A stretch of DNA of 12,512 nucleotides from Deltaproteobacteria bacterium (GTDB lineage Bacteria; Myxococcota_A; UBA9042; DTJE01), in the NCBI GenBank assembly GCA_016784945.1, contig JADHTP010000066.1:1-12512 (forward strand), in the 5' to 3' direction. The translations under genes were made by a program, and so were the position numbers. The notes below the pieces were generated by a model. It was not told where the DNA came from. It saw only the letters and a list, made by a program, of their open reading frames with translations, and searched no databases. Positions 1-7,372 of this stretch are shown here, one piece after another. Within the stretch, counting starts at the first letter, position 1, and each line of letters opens with the position of its first letter.

Positions 1-849
1 GGGACGTACTACAACAGCGTCCAGTACGGTGTGGACGCCGAGACCGGCCGCATCGATTACGGCCAGGTCAGGGAACTGGCCAGGACCCACCGACCGAAGC
101 TCCTCATTGCCGGCGCCACGGCCTACCCGCGCCTCATCGACTTCCAGGTCATGAGAACCATCGCGGACGAGGTGGGCGCGTTCTTCCTGGCCGACATGGC
201 CCACATCGCCGGCCTGGTGGCCGGCGGGGCACACCCGAGCCCCGTGCCCCACGCCCACGTGGTCTCCACCACCACCCACAAGACCCTGCGTGGACCCCGG
301 GGCGCCATGCTGCTGTGCAAGGAAGATCAGAAGAAGGCCGTGAACAAGGCCGTGTTCCCAGGTCTGCAGGGCGGGCCCCACAACCACACCACGGCCGGCA
401 TCGCCGTGGCCCTGAAAGAGGCCGCCACGCCGGCATTCAAGGAATACGCGCACCAGATCGTGAAGAACGCCCGCGCCCTGGCCGAGGCCCTCTCCGGGTA
501 CGGCTTCAGCCTGGTGTCCGGGGGTACGGACAATCATCTCATCCTCATGGACGTTACGCCCCGGGGTATGACCGGCAAGGCCTACGCCAAGGCCCTGGAT
601 CGGGCGGGACTGGAGTGCAACTACAACACGGTCCCCAACGATCCGCGCAAGCCCTTCGATCCCAGCGGCCTGCGCCTGGGAGCGGCGGCCGTGACCTCCC
701 GCGGAATGAAGGAGGACGCCATGGCGCGCATCGGGGCCTGGTTCAACGAAGTGGCGGAGAACGTGGAGAATGAAGACACCCTGGACCGGGTGGCCGCCGA
801 GGTCCGCGAATTCACCGCAGTCTTCCCCTGCCCGGGCATCGAACGCTGA
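1..849 (+). CDS. glyA: Serine hydroxymethyltransferase, 5'-truncated by window edge
   Basis: PLP enzyme of the cytosol that interconverts serine and glycine while loading a one-carbon unit onto tetrahydrofolate. The frame is open from base 1 (reading GTYYNSVQYGV), so the 282 residues seen are the C-terminal two thirds; about 130 N-terminal residues of a roughly 415-residue family member lie outside the window. A GTG at 31 is an internal valine, not the start. Visible family marks are the DMAHIAGLVA segment (the Asp that contacts the PLP ring), the STTTHKTLRGPRG block whose Lys (codon 280-282) should form the internal aldimine, the GLQGGPHNHTTA segment, and the late GLRLGAAAVTSRG substrate-binding block. 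The gene ends at TGA 847-849. No hairpin terminator is evident behind it. Assignment is secure; regulation cannot be seen because the promoter is outside the window. Confidence 0.97.
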   Translation, partial: GTYYNSVQYGVDAETGRIDYGQVRELARTHRPKLLIAGATAYPRLIDFQVMRTIADEVGAFFLADMAHIAGLVAGGAHPSPVPHAHVVSTTTHKTLRGPRGAMLLCKEDQKKAVNKAVFPGLQGGPHNHTTAGIAVALKEAATPAFKEYAHQIVKNARALAEALSGYGFSLVSGGTDNHLILMDVTPRGMTGKAYAKALDRAGLECNYNTVPNDPRKPFDPSGLRLGAAAVTSRGMKEDAMARIGAWFNEVAENVENEDTLDRVAAEVREFTAVFPCPGIER

Positions 850-949
850 CCGCCGCCGATCCTCCGCGAATCCCTTGATCCTTTGACTTTCCCAGCGGTT
901 TCCGACAATAAAATTGACAGACATCCCGTTATTGAGTAAGTACTCACTC
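850..949. other. Intergenic spacer glyA to tetR
   Basis: One hundred bases with no gene. The first 60 are GC-rich with no convincing terminator stem. The last 45 are noticeably AT-richer and hold promoter-like hexamers (TAAAAT 909-914, TTGACA 914-919) and a palindrome that runs into the following start codon. It probably carries the promoter and operator of the efflux operon. Confidence 0.7.
914..942 (+). promoter_or_regulatory. Candidate promoter of the efflux operon
   Basis: TTGACA at 914-919 is a perfect sigma70 -35 hexamer. At 17-bp spacing the -10 position is TAAGTA (937-942), a weak match that lies inside the palindrome; transcription would then begin near 949-950, at the start codon. 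An alternative is a better -10 hexamer, TAAAAT at 909-914, whose only -35 candidate (TTGACT 883-888) sits 20 bp away, which is too far for a good promoter. Either arrangement lets a repressor bound to the palindrome block initiation or early elongation. Inference from hexamer matching only. Confidence 0.4.
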
Positions 950-950
950 A
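933..950. promoter_or_regulatory. Palindromic operator, probably for the adjacent TetR protein
   Basis: TGAGTAAGTACTCACTCA is an inverted repeat of two 9-base half sites (TGAGTAAGT and ACTCACTCA) with no spacer; eight of the nine base pairs are symmetric, the exception being A938 against C945. Its last base is the A of the tetR ATG, and its left half overlaps the -10 region expected from the TTGACA box. Size, symmetry and position match a TetR-family autoregulatory operator. That the neighbouring TetR protein binds it is inference. No second copy was noticed in the window. Confidence 0.65.
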
Positions 951-1540
951 TGGCTCGTCCCACCACCATACGGACAGGGCAAATCCTGAACGCCGCACGC
1001 AAGCTGTTTCTGGCCAACGGCTTCGGGGCGTCCACCGCGGACATTGCGCGGGAGGCCGGCGTGTCCGAGGGATCTCTCTTCAAACGGTTTCCCACCAAGG
1101 CGGATCTCTTTCGGGCGGCCATGGGCCTGCCGGAATTCCACATCGAGGAAGAAACGGCTTCCCGGGTGGGCAAGGGTAACTTGAGGGACAACCTGGCAAG
1201 GCTCATGGACATGATCCTGGAGTTCCATCGCGTCCTCATGCCCCGGGTCATGATGATGTGGGCCCAGCCCGGTCTGAGCCCACTGGAAATGTTGAAGGGC
1301 GATCCGGAACACAATCCGCCGCAACAGGCCATGAAAGCGTTGTCCCGTTACCTTGCTGGCGAAGTGGAACGGGGACGACTCAAGCCACAGGACACCGACG
1401 TGGTCGCCAGCATGATCATGAGTTCCATGCACAGTTACGTCTTCGGGGAACAGATCGGCATCCGGGAGAAGACCGACGAAGCCGGCTGGAAATACATCCA
1501 GTCGGTGATCGACGTGCTGATGGAGGGAATAGCGCCGTGA
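950..1540 (+). CDS. TetR/AcrR-family transcriptional repressor of the efflux operon
   Basis: A 196-residue protein, a normal TetR length. Residues about 10-56 form the helix-turn-helix DNA-binding domain: GQILNAARKLFLANGF, then TADIAREAGVSEGSLFKRF with the recognition helix, then PTKADLFRAAM. The remainder is the helical ligand-binding and dimerisation domain, unrelated in detail to anything I recognise, so the inducer is unknown. ATG 950 is chosen because the frame then starts just before the HTH (MARPTTIRTGQ); an in-frame TTG at 914 is part of a -35 hexamer and would place the operator inside the gene. No clear Shine-Dalgarno precedes the ATG. The stop overlaps the channel gene start by 4 bp (GTGA), so the repressor is the first gene of the pump operon and probably represses itself together with the pump. 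Confidence 0.93.
   Translation: MARPTTIRTGQILNAARKLFLANGFGASTADIAREAGVSEGSLFKRFPTKADLFRAAMGLPEFHIEEETASRVGKGNLRDNLARLMDMILEFHRVLMPRVMMMWAQPGLSPLEMLKGDPEHNPPQQAMKALSRYLAGEVERGRLKPQDTDVVASMIMSSMHSYVFGEQIGIREKTDEAGWKYIQSVIDVLMEGIAP
1522..1527 (+). promoter_or_regulatory. Shine-Dalgarno for the outer-membrane channel gene
   Basis: GGAGGG lies 9 bases before GTG 1537, inside the end of tetR. It supports the GTG as the start rather than any codon of the much longer open frame that extends back into tetR. Confidence 0.75.
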
Positions 1541-2976
1541 AGACCCGACTGTCTCTGGCCCTGGCGACGCTGTTCGCCCTGTCCTGCATTCACACGGTTC
1601 ACGAGGATCCGCGACCTCCAGTGACCCTGCCGGAGGCCTTCGCCCAGGGCAGCGGTGGCGAGGTCGGCGCCGACCGGTGGTGGGAGGCCTTCCAGGACCC
1701 CGAACTGAACCGGATCGTGGAAAAGGCCCTCGAAGGCAACCTCGAGATGTTCGGCGCCTGGGCACGGATCGACCAGGCCAATGCCATTGCCATCCAGGCC
1801 CGGTCGGCCTGGTATCCGAACCTGTCGGCGAACGCGGACTACGGGTACAACCGGTCCGTCTTCTTTGCCGGGGACCTGGGGAAGCTCGAGCAGGAAACCC
1901 ACAACTACAATCTGGGCCTGGGTATGTCCTACGAAGTGGACATCTGGGGCAAGATCAAGTCCATGGTGGACGCATCCGATCGGGACGTGGAGGCTACACG
2001 GCAGGACCTGGAGTCCATGGCCATGACCCTTGTGGCCCAGGTGACCGAGGTCTGGTTCTCACTGGTGGAAATGGAAGCCCAGATGGATCTCCTGCAGCGG
2101 CAGATCGAGATCAACCGGACCTACCGTGATCTTGTGGAGGCGCGCTTCGGACAGGGCATGGCCACGGCCCTGGATGTGTTCCAGCAACGCCAGCAGGTGG
2201 AGGCGGTGCGGGCCCAGATGCCCCAGGTGGAGGCGGGACTCCACGTGCTGCGTCACCAGCTGGCCGTGCTCCTGGGCAAACCCCCTTCCGAAAAGGTGGC
2301 ACACGTCTCGAAGATACTGCCCGTACCGCCGCCGCTCCCGACCACCGGTCTTCCTGCCGACGTAATCGGCAACCGGCCCGACGTGAAGTCGGCCCAGTTG
2401 AGGGTCGTCTCAACCGATCATCGCATCGGCATGGCCAAGAAAGACATGCTGCCCTCCTTCCGTCTGAACTTCAATGTGGGATTCACGGCCCAGGACATCA
2501 CCCAGCTGTTCGACAACTGGATCTTCGGACTCGGAGCCGGTCTTCTGGCTCCGCTCCTGGACGGGGGGCGGCGCCTGGCCGAGGTCGATCGCGTGATCGC
2601 ACAGCGCCTAGAACTCATCGGACGGTACGGGCAGGTGGTTCTCAACGCCCTCAAGGAAGTGGAAGACGCACTGGTGCAGGAGAGGAAACAACTGGAATAC
2701 CTGGAAGGACTGCAGGGGCAATTGGACGTGGTGAGGTCCGCCCTCGAAGTGGCCAGGGACCGATACGCGGGGGGCCTCATCGATTACCTTCCGGTGCTCA
2801 CGGCCCTGCAGTCGGTGCAGGCGATCGAAAGGTCCGAACTGACCGCGCGACGACAAGCCCTTTCCTACCGGATCCAGCTCTGCCGAGCCATCGGGGGGGA
2901 CTGGACCGGCGAACTGGAACGTCCCGAACCTCCGTATGAAAAGGACCCGGCGGAGCAAGCAGGAGAAGGCCAATGA
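1537..2976 (+). CDS. RND efflux outer-membrane channel, NodT/OprM-type lipoprotein
   Basis: A 479-residue TolC-like protein, expected to trimerise as an outer-membrane barrel plus periplasmic tunnel that completes the tripartite pump. GTG 1537 is the start: it follows a good ribosome site, and the protein then opens with a signal peptide (MKTRLSLALATLFALSC, Cys17), a plausible but imperfect lipobox (ALSC). The sequence RWWEAFQDPELNRIVEKAL at about 48-66 is the usual start of NodT-type mature proteins. Two TolC-type repeats follow, with the landmark LPADVIGNRPDVKSAQLR in mid-protein and PLLDGGRRLAEVDRV after it, and long helical stretches (for example EVEDALVQERKQLEYLEG). It overlaps tetR by GTGA and the adaptor gene by ATGA. 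Cargo cannot be predicted. Placing the channel gene before adaptor and pump is a less common order. Confidence 0.94.
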   Translation: MKTRLSLALATLFALSCIHTVHEDPRPPVTLPEAFAQGSGGEVGADRWWEAFQDPELNRIVEKALEGNLEMFGAWARIDQANAIAIQARSAWYPNLSANADYGYNRSVFFAGDLGKLEQETHNYNLGLGMSYEVDIWGKIKSMVDASDRDVEATRQDLESMAMTLVAQVTEVWFSLVEMEAQMDLLQRQIEINRTYRDLVEARFGQGMATALDVFQQRQQVEAVRAQMPQVEAGLHVLRHQLAVLLGKPPSEKVAHVSKILPVPPPLPTTGLPADVIGNRPDVKSAQLRVVSTDHRIGMAKKDMLPSFRLNFNVGFTAQDITQLFDNWIFGLGAGLLAPLLDGGRRLAEVDRVIAQRLELIGRYGQVVLNALKEVEDALVQERKQLEYLEGLQGQLDVVRSALEVARDRYAGGLIDYLPVLTALQSVQAIERSELTARRQALSYRIQLCRAIGGDWTGELERPEPPYEKDPAEQAGEGQ

Positions 2977-4208
2977 ACAGGGAAACGATGACCCGGGTTG
3001 TCGCCCGGATCGTCCTGCCGATCCTGGTTCTGGCGGTGGGAGTGGCGGCCATGATGATCCTGATCAAGACCCGCCCCGAACCGGGCCGCCAGGAGACCGC
3101 GAAATCGCGGACCTGGGTAACCGTGGTGTCGCCCGAAGCTTCACAGCGCAGCGCCGTGGTCCAGGGGATGGGAACGGTCACGGCCTCCCGTACCGTCATG
3201 GTCATGCCCGAGGTGGCAGGCCGCGTGGTGGAGGTCCACCCGGAACTGGTCCCGGGAGGCCGCGTCAAAGCCGGCGAAATCATCGCGCGTGTCGACGACA
3301 GGGATTACCGGATTGCCATTGAACAGCAGAAGGCCAACCTCGCCCGGGCACAGTTCGAGCTGAAGGTGGAATCCGGTCGCGGGACCATCGCAAAGAAAGA
3401 GTGGGGCCTGCTCGAAGAGGGGGTGGCCACCACCGAACAGGGCCGGGGACTCGCCCTGCGCAAACCCCATATGGAGACGGCCAAGGCGGCCGTGGCGGCG
3501 GCAAAAAGCGGCCTGGATCTCGTCCGGTTGAACCTGGATCGATGCAGTCTGCGGGCCCCGTTCAACGCCCTGGTGCTCAAGGAGTCCGTGGAGGTGGGGC
3601 AATTGATAGGCCCCCAGTCCATGGTGGCCACGCTGGTGGGCACGGACCAGTACTGGGTCCAGGTCTCGGTCTCCGTGGATGAACTGGAGTGGATCGACAT
3701 TCCGGGTCTGAACGCGGAGCAGGGCGCCACCGCCAGGATCATCGACCCCACGGCGAAAGAGGGCCGGGGCGAGCGTCAGGGCCGGGTGGTGCGGCTCCTG
3801 GGTGACCTGGATCCGGTGGGCCGCATGGCGCGACTGCTGGTGGCCGTGGATGACCCCCTTGGAACCGGCGAGGGGCGCCCTGGCCTGCCCCTGCTTCTCG
3901 GTTCCTATGTCCAGGTGGAAATCGAGGGAATGACAAAGGACGCCGTTTTCCAGTTGCCCCGGAAGGCGCTGCGTGACGGCGATCTCGTCTGGATCATGGA
4001 TGGGTCGGACAAGCTGGACATCCGGCCGGTGCAGGTGTGGCGTCGCATGGGAGACCGCGTCTTCGTCACCGAAGGACTGGAGGTAGGCGACCGGGTGGTG
4101 ACCAGCCGGCTGGCCACTCCCATCAAGGGACTCGACCTGCGGACCGGGACCGACGACGTCAAGGCGAACCCCGTGGCCGACAAGGTGGCAGGGGAGGTCG
4201 AACCGTGA
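2973..4208 (+). CDS. RND efflux periplasmic adaptor (membrane fusion protein, HlyD/AcrA type)
   Basis: A 411-residue adaptor that bridges the inner-membrane pump and the outer-membrane channel. One N-terminal membrane helix (about residues 9-31, rich in Ile, Leu, Val and Ala) anchors it; there is no lipobox Cys. A first biotinyl-lipoyl half (VMPEVAGRVVEVHPELVPGGRVKAGEIIARVDDRDYRI; about 77-114) is followed by a helical hairpin (about 115-190) and the second lipoyl half (LRAPFNALVLKESVEVGQLI; about 193-212). Beta-barrel and membrane-proximal domains follow, including QLPRKALRDGDLVWIM and VTEGLEVGDRVVTSRL. ATG 2973 overlaps the channel stop (ATGA) and is preceded by AGGAGAAGG at 2961-2969. The next gene overlaps by GTGA. 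The family is clear from domain order. Confidence 0.95.
   Translation: MNRETMTRVVARIVLPILVLAVGVAAMMILIKTRPEPGRQETAKSRTWVTVVSPEASQRSAVVQGMGTVTASRTVMVMPEVAGRVVEVHPELVPGGRVKAGEIIARVDDRDYRIAIEQQKANLARAQFELKVESGRGTIAKKEWGLLEEGVATTEQGRGLALRKPHMETAKAAVAAAKSGLDLVRLNLDRCSLRAPFNALVLKESVEVGQLIGPQSMVATLVGTDQYWVQVSVSVDELEWIDIPGLNAEQGATARIIDPTAKEGRGERQGRVVRLLGDLDPVGRMARLLVAVDDPLGTGEGRPGLPLLLGSYVQVEIEGMTKDAVFQLPRKALRDGDLVWIMDGSDKLDIRPVQVWRRMGDRVFVTEGLEVGDRVVTSRLATPIKGLDLRTGTDDVKANPVADKVAGEVEP
4191..4197 (+). promoter_or_regulatory. Shine-Dalgarno for the RND pump gene
   Basis: GGGGAGG ends 7 bases before GTG 4205 and fixes that codon as the start; the open frame continues upstream but only as a shadow of the adaptor gene. 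Confidence 0.75.
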
Positions 4209-7200
4209 AAGACCATGCCCAGACCAACGGCGGGCCCGTTGCCTGGATGGCCCGTAATCCCGTTGCGGCGAACCTGGCCGCGGTGGTGCTGATCGTGGGC
4301 GGTATCGTGGTGGGCCGCCAGGTCAAGCAGGAAGTCTTTCCCGAGTTCGACCTGGACATGGTGGCCATCGGCGTCCCCTACCCGGGGGCCAGCCCCTCGG
4401 AGGTGGAGCAGGGAATCATCCTGGCCATCGAAGAGGAGATTCGCGGTCTGGACGGAGTCAAGCGAGTCTCGTCCAATGCCGTGGAAAGCGCCGGCTCGGT
4501 CATCGTGGAACTCCTGGCCGGCGAAGATCAGAACAGGGCCCTCACGGACATCAAGACCGCCGTGGACCGGATCGTCACATTTCCCGAGGAGGCGGAACGG
4601 CCCACGGTGAGCCTCATCAGCAGCCGGCGGGAGGTCATCACCATGGTGGTCCACGGGGACGTGGGCGACAAGGTCCTGCGCAACCTCGCGGACAGGACCC
4701 GGGACGATCTCCTGGAATCCGAAAACATTTCATACGTGGAACTGGCCGGCGTCCGCCCCCTGGAAATCCAGGTGGATGTACCCCAGGCCGCATTGAGGGC
4801 CCATCGCATCACCCTGGAACAGATCGCTGCACAGGTGCGGCGATCGGCGGTGGAACTGCCGGCAGGGGCCGTGAAGACCCGGGCCGGCGAGGTCCTTCTG
4901 CGCACGGCAGAGCGCCGGAACCTGGGTGTGGAATTCGAGGACCTGACCATTCTCAGCGACGCCACCGGGACCCGGGTGCGCCTGGCCGACATCGCCACGG
5001 TCACCGACGGGTTCTCGGACATCGACGTGTCGGGCGAGTTCGATGGAAAACCGGCCATCATGATCCAGGCCTACCGGGTGGGCGACCAGACCCCCATCGA
5101 GGTGGCGGACGCGGTCAAGGACTATATCGAGTCCAAGAAGGGCCAGCTTCCGCCCGGCGTGGGCGTGTCAGTGCTCATGGACTGGTCCGAGGTCTACAAA
5201 CAACGGGTGGACCTGCTGCTGCGCAATGCCACCATCGGCCTGCTCCTGGTCCTGCTCACCCTGGGCATGTTCCTCGAATTGCGGCTGGCCTTCTGGGTCA
5301 CCTTCGCCATCCCCCTGTCCTTCCTGGGTTCTCTGTTGTTCATGCCGGCCCTGGACGTGTCCATCAACATGCTGTCGCTCTTCGCCTTCATCGTGACCCT
5401 GGGAATGGTGGTGGACGACGCCATCGTGGTGGGCGAGAACGTCTACCTGCTCAGGAGACAGGGAGCCTCGTACATCGATGCCGCCATCAAGGGGGCCCGG
5501 CAGATGGCCGTACCGGTGACCTTCGCGATCCTCACTACCATCGCGGCCTTTTTGCCCCTGGTCTTCGTGGCCGGGATCATGGGCAAGTTCATGAAGGTCA
5601 TCCCCATCATCGTGATCTCCGTGCTGGTGATCTCGCTGGTTGAGTCCTTTTTCGTGCTTCCCGCCCACCTCGGCCACCTGAGGGAAGTCAAGGGAAAGGG
5701 TCTGTGGGCCGTGTTAAATCGACAGCAGCAGCGGTTCAGCCGATTCCTGGAATGGCTGATCCGGCGCACTTACGCACCGGTGCTCAAGCGGGTTCTCCGC
5801 ATGAGGTACCTGACCCTGGCCGTGGGCCTGGCCATGTTCATCGCCACCGTGGGCTTCATCAAGGGGGGCCACATCGACTTCACCTTCATGCCCAGCGTGG
5901 AGTCGGACCTGGTGTACGCCAGCGTCGTCATGCCCTTCGGGACGCCCCTGGAAGAGACCGAGGCGGTGCGGGACCGCCTGTCCCGCGCGGGACGGGAGAT
6001 CCTTGACGTACACGGGGGTGACGACATCCTGCGCGGCTTCTTCACCTTGACCGGCGTGCCTTTGAGTGGTGGTGGACCCCACAGCGCCGTGTCGGCCGGG
6101 ACGGGGACCCACCTGACCAACGTAGCCATCTACATGGTGCAGAGTGACAAGCGCCCGGTCACGGCCGGTGAATTCACACGACAGTGGCGTGCACGGGCGG
6201 GGGAGATTCCCAACGCCGAATCCATCACCTTCAATTTCAAGGCGGGGCCCAGTTCCGGCGCGGCCATCGACATCCAACTGAGTCATTCGGACCTGAAGGT
6301 CCTGGAACAGGCGGGGGCGGACCTGGCCGAGGCACTGGCCACCTACAACGGCGTGTTCGACGTGGACGACGGTTTCGAAGAGGGTAAGCCCCAGCTCGAT
6401 TTCAAGATGAAGCCCGCCGCAGCCAGCCTGGGAATCACGGCAATGGACCTGGGTCGGCAGGTCCGGGCGGCCTTCTACGGGGCCGAGGCGCTGAGGCAGC
6501 AGCGGGGTCGGGACGAGGTCCGGGTCATGGTCCGGTTGCCTGAAGCCGAGCGCAGCACGGAAAAGGACGTGGAGGATCTTCTGATCCGCACGGCCGCAGG
6601 CGGGGAAATCCCCCTGCTGCAAGCCGCCGAACTGCACCGGGGCCGGTCCTACACGGCCATCCGCCGCACCGATGGGAAGAGGACCGCCGACATCACGGCC
6701 GACGTGATCGAGGGGGTTGCCAACCCGGAGAAGGTGCGGATCGACCTGGAAAAGGACGTGATCCCCGGGCTGCTGGATCGGTACCCCGGCCTGGGCTACA
6801 GCCTGGAAGGCAAGCAGAGGGAAAGGGCCGAGTCCATGGACTCCCTGGCCAACCTGTACCTCGTGGCCATGATCCTGATTTTCGCGTTGCTGGCCGTTCC
6901 CCTGAAGAGCTACGTCCAGCCCATCGTGGTCATGTCGGCCATTCCCTTCGGCCTGGTGGGGGCGGTCATCGGCCACCTGTTCATGGGATTCGACCTGAGC
7001 CTCATCAGCATGATGGGGATCGTGGCCCTGTCCGGCGTGGTGGTGAACGACTCGCTGATCCTGGTGGACACGGCCAACAAGAACCTCCGAAACGAAGGCA
7101 TGTCCCCCATGAAGGCTATGTATGAAGCCGGACAGCGCCGTTTCAGGCCCATCATCCTCACGTCCCTGACCACGTTCCTGGGCCTGGCCCCCATGATCTT

Positions 7201-7372
7201 CGAGTCCTCTGTACAGGCCCGGTTCCTCATCCCCATGGCCATCAGCCTGGGCTTCGGGATACTGTTCGCCACCTTCATCATCCTGCTCATCGTCCCGTCG
7301 CTGTTCCTGATCGTGGCGGACCTGACAAGGTCTTCGAAGGACAAGATAACGGACGAAATTACAGCGCCATGA
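4205..7372 (+). CDS. RND-family efflux pump, inner-membrane permease (AcrB-type)
   Basis: A 1055-residue proton-driven exporter of the AcrB superfamily, normal length, probably a homotrimer taking substrates from the periplasm or inner membrane. Order: TM1 (about 20-38) after MARNPVAANL; the first porter loop with FPEFDLDMVAIGVPYPGAS; TM2-TM6 (about 340-490) with LGMVVDDAIVVGENVY, where Asp404 and Asp405 match the AcrB proton-relay pair Asp407/Asp408; TM7 (about 534-556); the second porter loop; then TM8-TM12 (about 878-1040). In TM10 the segment is SGVVVNDSLILVDTANK, with Asn948 where AcrB has the relay Lys940 and an Asp next to it, so this is not the classic HAE1 subgroup. GTG start with good ribosome site; overlaps the adaptor by GTGA. 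The 3' end overlaps murD on the other strand. Substrate is unknown; drugs, solvents or lipids are all possible. Confidence 0.95.
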   Translation: MKDHAQTNGGPVAWMARNPVAANLAAVVLIVGGIVVGRQVKQEVFPEFDLDMVAIGVPYPGASPSEVEQGIILAIEEEIRGLDGVKRVSSNAVESAGSVIVELLAGEDQNRALTDIKTAVDRIVTFPEEAERPTVSLISSRREVITMVVHGDVGDKVLRNLADRTRDDLLESENISYVELAGVRPLEIQVDVPQAALRAHRITLEQIAAQVRRSAVELPAGAVKTRAGEVLLRTAERRNLGVEFEDLTILSDATGTRVRLADIATVTDGFSDIDVSGEFDGKPAIMIQAYRVGDQTPIEVADAVKDYIESKKGQLPPGVGVSVLMDWSEVYKQRVDLLLRNATIGLLLVLLTLGMFLELRLAFWVTFAIPLSFLGSLLFMPALDVSINMLSLFAFIVTLGMVVDDAIVVGENVYLLRRQGASYIDAAIKGARQMAVPVTFAILTTIAAFLPLVFVAGIMGKFMKVIPIIVISVLVISLVESFFVLPAHLGHLREVKGKGLWAVLNRQQQRFSRFLEWLIRRTYAPVLKRVLRMRYLTLAVGLAMFIATVGFIKGGHIDFTFMPSVESDLVYASVVMPFGTPLEETEAVRDRLSRAGREILDVHGGDDILRGFFTLTGVPLSGGGPHSAVSAGTGTHLTNVAIYMVQSDKRPVTAGEFTRQWRARAGEIPNAESITFNFKAGPSSGAAIDIQLSHSDLKVLEQAGADLAEALATYNGVFDVDDGFEEGKPQLDFKMKPAAASLGITAMDLGRQVRAAFYGAEALRQQRGRDEVRVMVRLPEAERSTEKDVEDLLIRTAAGGEIPLLQAAELHRGRSYTAIRRTDGKRTADITADVIEGVANPEKVRIDLEKDVIPGLLDRYPGLGYSLEGKQRERAESMDSLANLYLVAMILIFALLAVPLKSYVQPIVVMSAIPFGLVGAVIGHLFMGFDLSLISMMGIVALSGVVVNDSLILVDTANKNLRNEGMSPMKAMYEAGQRRFRPIILTSLTTFLGLAPMIFESSVQARFLIPMAISLGFGILFATFIILLIVPSLFLIVADLTRSSKDKITDEITAP
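7359..7372. other. Convergent 14-bp overlap of two operons
   Basis: The pump gene stops at TGA 7370-7372 on the plus strand; murD stops at TAA 7361-7359 on the minus strand. The two coding regions share 14 bp and leave no room for an intrinsic terminator between them, so each transcript must run into the opposing gene or end by a Rho-type mechanism. Confidence 0.9.

Noticed and set aside
850..913. Possible terminator behind glyA
   Set aside because: Short repeats of GATCC are direct, not inverted, and no stem followed by a T run was found.
914..949. TTG 914 as the start of tetR
   Set aside because: It adds 12 residues with no counterpart before the HTH domain, has no ribosome site, and is itself part of a TTGACA hexamer.
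1258..1536. Upstream extension of the outer-membrane channel frame into tetR
   Set aside because: The extension overlaps tetR in another frame and would bury the signal peptide; GTG 1537 with GGAGGG and a 4-bp overlap is the better start.
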